A DNA stretch of 64,000 nucleotides, taken from Oscillatoria sp. CS-180 (GTDB lineage Bacteria > Cyanobacteriota > Cyanobacteriia > Phormidesmidales > Phormidesmidaceae). The DNA lies in NCBI RefSeq assembly GCF_028330965.1, contig NZ_JAQMUB010000091.1:1-64000 (forward strand), in the 5' to 3' direction. Shown piece by piece: positions 9,275 through 16,916 of the stretch. Position 1 is the first letter of the stretch; each line of letters opens with the position of its first letter. The notes below the pieces were generated by a model that saw only the letters and a list, made by a program, of their open reading frames with translations, was not told the origin of the DNA and ran no database searches. Position numbers and translations under genes: made by a program.

Positions 9275-9619
9275 CTAGCAATATTTACTAATGTGAGTCA
9301 GCAGCACATCTGCTTTTTCCTTCGGCGTATCAAACGCCATCAGTACACCAAATAAAATATCAATCAGCATCGCACGGTTATCATGAACGGCATTTGCTAA
9401 TTGATCCTGCCCCTTCAAGATGTTCTGATAGGTGCGTTCCATCAAATCAATTGCGTGATCTGGTGAATAGATGTCTCTTAACAACAGATTTTTTGCATAA
9501 CAATGAACGCTATCAAAGTGATGAGTGAACGCTCGTTCTGCTGTTTTTTCAAAATCTACAACCGGTAGCCTAAAGCTTATATGTTTGCTTTTCTTTGCCA
9601 TCTTGCTGTCATTGCTCAT
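9275..9619 (-). CDS. Small mobilization accessory protein (putative)
   Basis: About 114 residues from the ATG at 9619, or 108 from the ATG at 9601. A longer frame reaches 9727, but its first 36 residues look unrelated. It contains KKSKHISFRLPVVDFEKTAERAFTHHF, resembling the beta-strand and first helix of ribbon-helix-helix-like plasmid accessory proteins, then a helical C-terminal half. Its position 6 bp before the relaxase gene suggests a DNA-binding relaxosome partner or regulator of the relaxase. I do not recognise a named family. Confidence 0.55.
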   Translation of the reverse strand: MSNDSKMAKKSKHISFRLPVVDFEKTAERAFTHHFDSVHCYAKNLLLRDIYSPDHAIDLMERTYQNILKGQDQLANAVHDNRAMLIDILFGVLMAFDTPKEKADVLLTHISKYC

Positions 9620-10033
9620 TACCAACACTAGGTAGAAACTGTTTACAGCAAAAACGCCTGGTTGCAATGTCAATTTTAGCCCATGGTCAGCTTCTTTGTT
9701 TGCTGATCTGTATGCTAAATAAGGCACTGAAACATCTCTATAAAAAAGACAACTCTACACGTCTTGTGAGCATCGTAGGTGCATTGGGTGTGGGAATTTT
9801 CATGGAATCGACGAAAAAGCAACAGATTAATGAGTGAGCGTTCACCTACTGAACGGGAAAAACGTGTCGCGATTTGGAGCGGAGAAATAGCTACATAACG
9901 GTGAGTATTTGTTCACCAAAGCGGCCACCAGTCTCTGCCGGGATTGTTAGATGGTTTGACAAGAAAAGAGCAACAAACTAACGAACGAATTGCAGCCCAT
10001 GCATTTTTATGAACTCAGTAAGGAATTATCAGC
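9620..10033. other. Divergent intergenic region, candidate oriT
   Basis: This 414-bp gap lies between the minus-strand relaxase unit and the plus-strand parB-like gene, where MobF plasmids commonly place oriT. It contains a near-palindrome GTGAGCGTTCAC (9835-9846) and an inverted GGTGA/TCACC pair around 9900-9917. I cannot identify a nic site. The GTTCACC motif seen here recurs twice in the integrase promoter region (20481-20502). Confidence 0.35.
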
Positions 10034-11074
10034 ATGTCTCAAGATGTCATTCAGAAAACAAACCAGAATCAAAATGTGAAACAGTCCGTATCCTCACATA
10101 GTCAATCTCATGATGAGATACCGAACGCTGAAAATAACGCGGCAACCATCGCTCTAAGATCAGGAAAAGAGCGCGGCGTTCAGGAAATAGAAATCGACAG
10201 GATTATTGAAGAACCTTGGCTGCCCAGAAAGTGCAAACCCTATCAGCAACTCGAAGAGTTGACGCGCTCTGTAAAAGACAAGGGCATCATTGTTCCAATC
10301 TTGTTACGCCCCATAGCAGCGGATACGGCAAGCGATATCTATGAGCTGGTTGCGGGTAGCAGAAGGCTCACCGCCGCCCGTAGGATAGGGTTAAATACGG
10401 TTCCAGCGGTTATTAGACCACTATCCGATCAGGAAGCCCTCTACCATGCCCTGATCGAGAATAATCTTCGCCAGGACTTCAGCGCTATTGAGCAAACCGA
10501 AGCCACCATAGCCCTGTTACAGAAGGTCCTGAATATGCCGGAACCTGACATCATCAAGCTGTTTCAGCGCGTGGCGCATAGTCAGGACGTGCTACAGAAT
10601 AACGATATTCAGCAACAATGGGAGGCCGTTCTTGGCGTCTTCTCAGCCCTTGGAAAAAACTGGAACAGCTTCCGCAGTAATGACCTGCCCATGCTGCGCT
10701 GGCCGGAGGAGGTCAAACAAAGCGTTCGGATGCAGAAAATTGCCCCCAGCAAAGCACGCATCATTGCCCGCATTGACAACTCGGAAACCCGACAGGCGAT
10801 TCTCCAACATGCCGTCGATAAGGCCGCCACGATCAGCACCATTAAAACCATGCGTCAGGAAGCCGAAGGCCATCAACGAGAACTCAACACCAAGGAGCTA
10901 AAGGCTCGGGTGGAAAGCACCTGGTCAAATCTGAATAAGTCAGCTGTCTGGGATAGTCCACACAAAAAAGAAAAACTCGCATCGCTGTTAAAGCAAATCA
11001 ATCGATTAATGCAGGAAACGGATCCCATAGAGACTTCGGTTGCGCACCTCCCTGAAGCCGGAAATCACAAGTAA
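10034..11074 (+). CDS. ParB-like partition protein (orphan copy)
   Basis: 346 residues with an AAGGAA ribosome site before the ATG. After a polar ~50-residue leader come the ParB/Srx nuclease-type N-domain (EPWLPRKCKPYQQLEELTRSVKDKGIIVPILLRP, ELVAGSRRLTAARRIGLNTVPAVI, ALIENNLRQDFSAIEQTEA) and a helical DNA-binding middle. It is a diverged paralogue of the ParB at 15303-16298: both contain a FxxxDLPML.WP..V segment. No parA lies beside it. It may be a transcriptional regulator or plasmid-specific ParB for the relaxase side of the element rather than the main segregation protein. Confidence 0.8.
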   Translation: MSQDVIQKTNQNQNVKQSVSSHSQSHDEIPNAENNAATIALRSGKERGVQEIEIDRIIEEPWLPRKCKPYQQLEELTRSVKDKGIIVPILLRPIAADTASDIYELVAGSRRLTAARRIGLNTVPAVIRPLSDQEALYHALIENNLRQDFSAIEQTEATIALLQKVLNMPEPDIIKLFQRVAHSQDVLQNNDIQQQWEAVLGVFSALGKNWNSFRSNDLPMLRWPEEVKQSVRMQKIAPSKARIIARIDNSETRQAILQHAVDKAATISTIKTMRQEAEGHQRELNTKELKARVESTWSNLNKSAVWDSPHKKEKLASLLKQINRLMQETDPIETSVAHLPEAGNHK

Positions 11075-11230
11075 AAATGCGTGTTTGGTTGCCCGCATTG
11101 TAGAGATTAGAAAGGACCATAACATCTTTTAAAGAGAATAAGTAAAACCGCATTTTTATGTCATCGCAAATTATTTTTTCTTGACGAGACTACTAAAAAT
11201 AAGTACTCATATGTAGTGAAATATGACTAC

Positions 11231-11556
11231 ATGGCCATTGCTGAACTGCCAGGATTTAGTAAGCAGGTTAAGGGCTTGTTGGATGCTGAAGACTTACAGT
11301 GACTGACGTTCACATTGGCGTCCTGTCCTGAAGCAGGCGATGTCATAAAAGGCGGTAATGGTTTACGCAAACTCCGCTTTGCCATTGGAAAAAAGGGGGA
11401 AAGCGGGGATGTCCGGATTATTTACTATTACTACAACGCCTCTATGCCGCTTTGGCTTATTGATGTTTATGCCAAAAGTAAAAAAGAACCCTCAGTCAGG
11501 CACAACTGAATGAATTAAGTAAGTTAGTCGATACATTGAAAAAACAGGAAGAAAGC
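11231..11556 (+). pseudogene. RelE/HigB-like toxin, broken by a stop and a frameshift
   Basis: From the ATG at 11231 the frame reads MAIAELPGFSKQVKGLLDAEDLQ and then meets an in-frame TGA at 11300-11302. The same frame resumes with LTFTLASCPEAGDVIKGGNGLRKLRFAIGKKGESGDVRIIYYYYNA and WLIDVYAKSKKE, the conserved body of RelE-type toxins. After KKE the frame ends early (11507-11509), while the expected tail LSQAQLNELSKLV continues in another frame, implying a 1-nt loss near 11488. Two independent lesions make a working toxin unlikely. The displaced tail frame runs without a stop into the antitoxin frame. Confidence 0.75.
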
Positions 11557-11859
11557 ATGGATAATACTCATTTCAACAGAATGAAAACCGGTCTAGAAGA
11601 GGCCATTGCCTTTATGAATGGCGATGCGACTCGCGTCACCCTTCACAAGGTTCCGATCTTGAATGTGAAAGCTTTACGGCAGGATCTGGGAATGACGCAA
11701 AACCAGTTCGCTCAGCTGATCGGTTCTACACAGCAAACGGTTGCCTCGTGGGAGCAAACATCCAGTCAACGTTGCCCTGTTGGACCGACACAGAAGTTGC
11801 TGTTCCTACTGAGGCAAAATCCGGGCATTGTTCAGGATTTACAGCAACTACCAAACTGA
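11557..11859 (+). CDS. XRE-family antitoxin (NadS/HigA-like)
   Basis: 100 residues from the ATG at 11557, preceded by AGGAAG. The open frame extends upstream to a TTG at 11536 but that part belongs to the toxin tail. The C-terminal half is a helix-turn-helix (LRQDLGMTQNQFAQLIGSTQQTVASWEQ) and the middle LHKVPILNVKALR is typical of the NadS group. It would normally repress the toxin-antitoxin promoter and neutralise the RelE-like toxin. It is intact although its toxin is broken, so it now acts at most as a regulator or as an anti-addiction factor. Confidence 0.85.
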   Translation: MDNTHFNRMKTGLEEAIAFMNGDATRVTLHKVPILNVKALRQDLGMTQNQFAQLIGSTQQTVASWEQTSSQRCPVGPTQKLLFLLRQNPGIVQDLQQLPN

Positions 11860-12152
11860 AAACAGAGCAGCCTGTTTTTCACTCGCCTTGACCTCAAACC
11901 ACTCAGGGCAAACAAGCTTAAGTTGGTCTCCTTCCTGCGACGCCTGATCAAGATTAGAACAAACAGAAAGACACCATGGCAGTGGAAGCGGAATCCTGAC
12001 GCTACCTGCCACAGTGCATGTGTAGCACTATTTGGCGCTTAGAAGCCTCTGACAGGGGTGTTGGAAGATTTTGGCAGGACTAGTATCAAATAATGGGTTA
12101 AACCCACTCTAATCGCCTCTAAATGGCTCCTAAAGGGTAAGAAGGGATATTG

Positions 12153-12677
12153 ATGAGACAGTTGTACGTTGGATGCTACAGGTTACGAAGAGTCGCCGCG
12201 ATCGCTGGCGCGATCTGTTTCCTGGCCTACTGGCATGAACCGACCGACACACAGAGCCAAGCAAGGCTCGACAGGATCACCGGAAGGGCATGGATCATTG
12301 ACGGTGATTCTCTGGAAATCAATGGCCGAAAAATAAGATTGTGGGGGATTGACGCCGTTGAACTACAGCAAACCTGTACCGTGAACAACCGGCCCTGGGC
12401 ATGTGGCAAGATTGCGCAAAAGGTTTTACGCAACGTCATTGCTGATGCTCCGCTCACCTGCATCGCGAGAGACATCGATCGATATGGCCGCACGGTTGCT
12501 GAGTGTTTCTTAGGTAGCGGTTCAAGTATCAACGCCACTATGGTCGAGAGGGGTTGGGCTTTAGCCTACCGCCGCTACACGGAACAATACCTCCCCCATG
12601 AAGATCGGGCCAGAATGAGAAAACTAGGGATTTGGCAGTCGAGCTTTGTTGCACCCTGGGAATGGCGAAAGCGTTAA
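12153..12677 (+). CDS. Thermonuclease-family (SNase-like) exported nuclease
   Basis: 174 residues from the ATG at 12153, with GAAGG upstream. A hydrophobic N-terminus (RVAAIAGAICFLAYW) suggests export or a membrane anchor. The staphylococcal-nuclease fold follows: RAWIIDGDSLEINGRKIRLWGIDAVE contains the conserved Asp and Arg, then DRYGRTVAECFL and MVERGWALAYRRY. Such nucleases are common on conjugative and mobilizable elements, but their role there is not settled. It stands alone between the antitoxin and the iteron origin. Confidence 0.85.
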   Translation: MRQLYVGCYRLRRVAAIAGAICFLAYWHEPTDTQSQARLDRITGRAWIIDGDSLEINGRKIRLWGIDAVELQQTCTVNNRPWACGKIAQKVLRNVIADAPLTCIARDIDRYGRTVAECFLGSGSSINATMVERGWALAYRRYTEQYLPHEDRARMRKLGIWQSSFVAPWEWRKR

Positions 12678-12840
12678 ACGCAACATAACGGGCACATTAA
12701 ACCCATCCAATAAAAACAAGCAACAACAATCGAGATTTGCGAATCTCCTAAACCCCATGTTGTTGTTTATTTAACAACATTATTAACAAACATTTAAGGG
12801 GTGTTGGTAAGTAACTGTTTTATATTCGAAAATCCGAGTG

Positions 12841-13107
12841 AAAGGTCGTAGGATTCGGGGCGAAAGGTCGTAGGATTCGGGGCAACAAAAATAGTTTATA
12901 TATTTATCAATGCCTTATGCGCCTAAAGGTCGTAGGATTCGGGGTGAAAGGTCGTAGGATTCGGGGAGGCCCTTTTCTAAAAGCTTGATATTCCAATAAC
13001 TCAAAATTGGCAGTTCAATGAAAAGGTCGTAGGATTCGGGGCGAAAGGTCGTAGGATTCGGGGTGAAAGGTCGTAGGATTCGGGGTGAAAGGTCGTAGGA
13101 TTCGGGG
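12841..13107. repeat. Eight plasmid iterons (replication origin)
   Basis: Eight perfect direct copies of the 20-bp core AAAGGTCGTAGGATTCGGGG are present at 12841, 12863, 12925, 12947, 13022, 13044, 13066 and 13088. They are grouped 2 + 2 + 4. Within groups each core is separated by only 2 bp, a 22-bp period of two helical turns, as expected for initiator binding on one face. AT-rich DNA lies between the groups and to the left. The downstream gene encodes a Rep_3-type initiator, so this is most likely oriV of the integrated plasmid. The 2-bp spacing excludes a CRISPR array. Confidence 0.93.
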
Positions 13108-13144
13108 AGCCGAAAAGACACACCGGAAAAAGGAATTTTGCTAG

Positions 13145-13171
13145 GTCGTATAAATCACTTTTGTGAACGAC
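13145..13171. promoter_or_regulatory. Inverted partial iteron, candidate Rep autorepression operator
   Basis: GTCGT (13145-13149) and ACGAC (13167-13171) form an inverted pair flanking the small dyad TCAC-TTTT-GTGA (13155-13166). AGGTCGTA at 13143-13150 matches the 5' part of the iteron core. Iteron plasmids often carry inverted half-iterons at the rep promoter, where initiator dimers repress transcription. Its location 25 bp before the likely ATG of rep fits this; function is inferred. Confidence 0.5.
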
Positions 13172-13195
13172 TTTTATTCTTTTAAGTCCAGTGAC

Positions 13196-14542
13196 ATGCA
13201 TGACCAAGATTCTAAGACGCTGACTATTCCTCAGTTTATTAACAAGCCAACGGCGGCCGTGCATATCAGGAACAGCTATACGGCAACGGAGCGAAAACTT
13301 TTGAATATTTGTCTGTATGAGGGCATAAACAATAGTTTCTCATCGGACTTCTATTACATTCAGGTTTGGGAAACCCTTCAGTTGCTTGGCTGCGAGAAGA
13401 GCAAAAATTCTGCGTGGCTGAAAAATGAACTGTTTGAGTCCTTACGCAAGAAACCAATTCGCTGGAATGTATTCAAAAAGGACAGGCGTTTACAGGAGTG
13501 GACGTGCTCTTTTCTGTCCGCGTATATAGATGATCCTGGTGCTGGAAGAATAGGCTTTCAATTTAACCCGGTCATCGTCAGGCATTTCCAGCAAAGGCAG
13601 CTATATTCAAAACTCTTTCTTCAAATTCAGGCCCCTATCAAAAGCGCTTATGCCCTGTCACTCTATGAATTTTTAAATGATGAGCTTCACCGTCACAGAG
13701 CACATCGTAGAGATTTGCTCGTTTCACTAGAGGATCTACGAACACTCTTTGATCTGAAAGAGGGACAATATACAGAGTTTAAGCATTTCAATAATCAGGC
13801 AATTAAACCTGCCTTCTTAGAGATTAATACTCACACGGATATAAGTATCAAGTCGCAACAAATTAGAGAACGGCGGCGAGTTTCCGGCTTGCAACTCAAT
13901 ATCCAGCGACGCAAAAATTTTCAATTATCTTTCAATGTAGGAGCTGATTCTCTCAATAATTCTGACTCATCAGCCCTAGATGAAAATAGCTGTGAGGTAC
14001 AAAAGCTGTTGGAGGCCTACGGCATAAGCTCGAAAAAAGCCATCTACATGGCTGGGAATTTTGATGTTCAGCGTATCGTTGCAAATCTAAAATACGCACT
14101 AGAAAAAGTTGAAAAGGGAGGGATTTGTAATTTTCCATCGTTTCTGATTAAAGCTGTTGAAGATAATTACATGTCTAATATTGACAGCAACGGATGCCAG
14201 AAGACCATTGATGAAGCGTGGTCTACGTACCAATCAAAGCGTATGGAAGAGCGTTTCAATCAACTATCTCAAGAGGCACAAACAAGACTGAAAGACGAGT
14301 ATGAGCACTCGATTAAGAACGATGCAGGGTCTCAGATTGCAAAGCAGAAATTCAATTATGAGGATGGCTGGCGCAATCAATTTATTCAGCATGATTTTAG
14401 GAAAAAAGTCTTGATAAGACTGTTGCAGTCTCCCGAAGAAACCAATATCGAAGCGTTTTCTGAGTGGTGGTTCAAACAGGAGATCAAGCAATTGCGTAAT
14501 GATGCTCCGTTTAGTAAGAATAGGGCCTTGTGCGCACAATAG
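13196..14542 (+). CDS. Replication initiator, Rep_3/RepB winged-helix family
   Basis: About 448 residues from the ATG at 13196. A GTG at 13163 would add 11 residues but sits inside the putative operator. The N-terminal half follows the Rep_3 pattern (NSYTATERKLLNICLY; KNSAWLKNELFESLRKKPIRW; YSKLFLQIQAPIKSAYALSLYEFLND), ending in FDLKEGQYTEFKHFNNQAIKPAFLEINTHTDI, the second winged-helix domain. The ~190-residue C-terminal extension is polar and helical and unrecognised. It should bind the iterons just upstream to start replication. The parA start overlaps its last 13 bp, tying replication and partition in one operon. Confidence 0.87.
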   Translation: MHDQDSKTLTIPQFINKPTAAVHIRNSYTATERKLLNICLYEGINNSFSSDFYYIQVWETLQLLGCEKSKNSAWLKNELFESLRKKPIRWNVFKKDRRLQEWTCSFLSAYIDDPGAGRIGFQFNPVIVRHFQQRQLYSKLFLQIQAPIKSAYALSLYEFLNDELHRHRAHRRDLLVSLEDLRTLFDLKEGQYTEFKHFNNQAIKPAFLEINTHTDISIKSQQIRERRRVSGLQLNIQRRKNFQLSFNVGADSLNNSDSSALDENSCEVQKLLEAYGISSKKAIYMAGNFDVQRIVANLKYALEKVEKGGICNFPSFLIKAVEDNYMSNIDSNGCQKTIDEAWSTYQSKRMEERFNQLSQEAQTRLKDEYEHSIKNDAGSQIAKQKFNYEDGWRNQFIQHDFRKKVLIRLLQSPEETNIEAFSEWWFKQEIKQLRNDAPFSKNRALCAQ

Positions 14543-15279
14543 CTCTCTTCAATCAAGCAGGCGGTCAAGCAAAAACGACCTTGACGCTCAATCTTGGCTA
14601 TCACCTCGCGGAAAAAGGACACAGAGTTCTGTTGATTGACCTTGATGGTCAGGCCTCCTTAACCAAGCAAAGCGGCGTTCATCCCCGTGAGTTGAAAACA
14701 ACCATCTATCACACGTTGATGGACAGCAAGCCCATGCCAATATTAAAAGATATCCATGGCATGGATTGGGTCCCTGCTAATGGGGACCTATATGGTCTGG
14801 ATCTGAAGCTAGCGGGGAAGCACAAACCAGGACTCAAGTTACGTACAGCGCTGCAAAACGCCTCACAAGAGTACGACTTTGTCCTGATTGACTGCCCGCC
14901 GAATCTTGGGATGGCAAGTGCGAATGCCTTGATTGCGGCCTCCCATGTGCTGATTCCCATAGAGACCGCAGAGAAAGGGCTTGAGGGCATTGAAGAACTG
15001 CTGGCAACAATTAACTATGCCGTGAAAATGGGAAATCGCTCTATCCGCTCTGCTGGCATCATTCCAACGAAATACGATGTCCGAGAGAGCATTTGTAAAG
15101 AGTACTACAAGAAAATCGAGACCTATTTTGGCAAGGCCATGAAAATTCATCCCATAATCCCGTCCAGAACAGATTTTAAGCATGCTTGGGCGGCCAGAGT
15201 GCCTTTGGTGAAATGTAATCCCAGTAGTGACGTTATTCCGCTCTTTAAAGAGGTTGTTGAATCGTTAGAGACGTTGTAA
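14530..15279 (+). CDS. parA: ParA-type partition ATPase
   Basis: 249 residues, read from a GTG that overlaps the end of rep. The P-loop is NQAGGQAKTT, which departs from the deviant Walker A consensus KGGxGKTT: the signature Lys is Ala and the second Gly is Ala. The rest of the fold is normal (RVLLIDLDGQASLT, DFVLIDCPPNLGMASANAL, VLIPIETAEKGLEGIEEL, GIIPTKYD, SRTDFKHAWAARVPL). The altered P-loop may reduce dimerisation or change ATP handling, although related NQ.GG plasmid ParAs exist. It works with the ParB encoded 23 bp downstream. Confidence 0.92.
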   Translation: MRTIALFNQAGGQAKTTLTLNLGYHLAEKGHRVLLIDLDGQASLTKQSGVHPRELKTTIYHTLMDSKPMPILKDIHGMDWVPANGDLYGLDLKLAGKHKPGLKLRTALQNASQEYDFVLIDCPPNLGMASANALIAASHVLIPIETAEKGLEGIEELLATINYAVKMGNRSIRSAGIIPTKYDVRESICKEYYKKIETYFGKAMKIHPIIPSRTDFKHAWAARVPLVKCNPSSDVIPLFKEVVESLETL

Positions 15280-15302
15280 ATCTCTTTTGACAAGAGATTT
15301 AT

Positions 15303-16298
15303 ATGCCACGAAAAAAACTTGAGTCTAAGTCTGTCTTCGAGATGCCTTCAGAGGCTCATTTATCATTTTTTGAGCCATCAGAACCAGACGCAACAGCTGA
15401 TGACACGGCTTTAACGGTGTCTATGAATCTGATAGCGCTGGCACCAGAGCAACCCCGCGATCGAGAATTCATCACGACGCAAGAAATTGATGAACTTGCT
15501 TTATCCATTCAAAAACATGGCGTTTTACAGCCCATTGTCGTTCGTCAACAGAACGATCAGCGCTATGAACTGATTGCCGGAGAACGACGCTATCGTGCTG
15601 CTCTCAAGGCGGGATTAGAGGCTATTCCCGTGGTCATTAAGGATGTCTCTGATACTGAGGCTTATGAAATTGCCTTAATTGAAAACCTACAGCGGAAAGA
15701 TCTGAACCCCATTGAAAAGACGGCTGGCATTGTCAAACTCTGTGCGCAATTGCGTAATGTGACACAGAAAGAAATGCTACGAGAGTTCTTTAAATTCACA
15801 AACATGACCCAGGCGGATACTTACACTATGGTAAGTATTCCAGAATGGTCAGAGGTGGGTAATGTCTTTAAGTATCTAGGCAAGGAACTCCGGAGCTTTG
15901 CTTGTCATGATCTTCCTATGCTTAATTGGCCCCAAGACGTGCAGGGTGCAATTAAAACGGGCGATATTCTTCCCGGCCATGGTCGGATCATTACAAAACT
16001 GAAGGATCCCGAAAAACGACAAGCGCTACTCAAACAGGCTATTGAAGAAGGTTTATCGATGCGTGTCCTAGAGGAGCGTCTCAAGAAAATGTCAGGGGAT
16101 CAGACAACGTCATCTGGAACAAAACGTGCACGGAGCAAAAGCCTTCCGCCTCTGGTCGAGCGCTTGAATCATTTTTGTAAGCTCTACAAGGCTCCCAAAA
16201 AATGGTCCTCTTTAACCGAGGAAACACAGCAAGAGGTGAACAGACTTCAGGATGAAATCGATGAACGGTTACAAAAACTAGAGGGCATGTTGCGTTAG
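15303..16298 (+). CDS. parB: ParB partition protein
   Basis: 331 residues. It shows the ParB N-domain (NLIALAPEQPRDREFITTQEIDELALSIQKHGVLQPIVVR, YELIAGERRYRAALKAGLEAIPVVI, ALIENLQRKDLNPIEKTAG) and then a helix-turn-helix-type centre containing ACHDLPMLNWPQDV, shared with the orphan ParB at 10034. The C-terminus is Lys-rich and helical. It lies directly after parA on the same strand, so this is the working partition pair of the element. I could not identify its parS site. Confidence 0.92.
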   Translation: MPRKKLESKSVFEMPSEAHLSFFEPSEPDATADDTALTVSMNLIALAPEQPRDREFITTQEIDELALSIQKHGVLQPIVVRQQNDQRYELIAGERRYRAALKAGLEAIPVVIKDVSDTEAYEIALIENLQRKDLNPIEKTAGIVKLCAQLRNVTQKEMLREFFKFTNMTQADTYTMVSIPEWSEVGNVFKYLGKELRSFACHDLPMLNWPQDVQGAIKTGDILPGHGRIITKLKDPEKRQALLKQAIEEGLSMRVLEERLKKMSGDQTTSSGTKRARSKSLPPLVERLNHFCKLYKAPKKWSSLTEETQQEVNRLQDEIDERLQKLEGMLR

Positions 16299-16916
16299 GC
16301 AAGTATCAATGCCCGTTCCCAAACTCCCCTTAAACGCGTTGATAAAGGTGAGCTGTCCTGTGAGGTAACCCCCATATCAAAAGATTCGGATCACCGATCC
16401 TGAGACAGGATTGCGAATTGGCAAGCGGGATATATGATCTCCATAGAAACCCTGTGAACCATCTGCACGCTACTTTACACAGACTCTAATCGAGCCGGTT
16501 TTCCCTAGGTCTGTTGTCATTGCTTGAGCACATTGCTCTGCTAGGTATGTGTGCCGCTTCGAAATGAAACGGACTGTGTGTGTATAACAGTCCGCAATAA
16601 GAAGAGCCTCCAGCTGTTCCAGCAGCTAAGGACTCTGAAGCACAACCAAGAGTGTGCACGATGGCAATCGGTTTGATGGCGTGCTTACGATGAGCTAACG
16701 CCAGATCTTTTGTATTCCTATCAAACCATAGGCTCCTGTAGCCAACAAGGTCGGTTTTCCGATCGTCGCGTGTGTGAAACCCATACGCTCCTTTGCCATG
16801 ACTGCCTCTTTTCCTGTGCTTTCTGTAGAGCAACGGAGACGGTGATGGTTTTTTCGCAGCATCCATACAACTCAGCATTCACTTTCCACTTTTATCCAGT
16901 GCGGAGGGCAACGTGA
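16299..16916. other. Intergenic gap between parB and the primase gene
   Basis: These 618 bp have no convincing gene. A 130-residue minus-strand frame (16486-16878) is low-complexity and unlike any family. A short perfect hairpin ATCCTG-AGA-CAGGAT lies at 16397-16411; it lacks a T-run and could be a weak terminator or a protein-binding site. A centromere (parS) for the partition operon might be here but no tandem repeats are obvious. Confidence 0.4.

Noticed and set aside
9595-9837. 80-residue plus-strand ORF opposite the relaxase accessory gene
   Set aside because: It overlaps the better-supported minus-strand gene and matches nothing.
12841-13107. CRISPR array
   Set aside because: The repeats are 20 bp with 2-bp separation inside groups and no spacers, and a Rep gene follows; they are iterons.
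16486-16878. 130-residue minus-strand ORF in the parB-primase gap
   Set aside because: Composition is irregular and no motif is recognisable; treated as chance.
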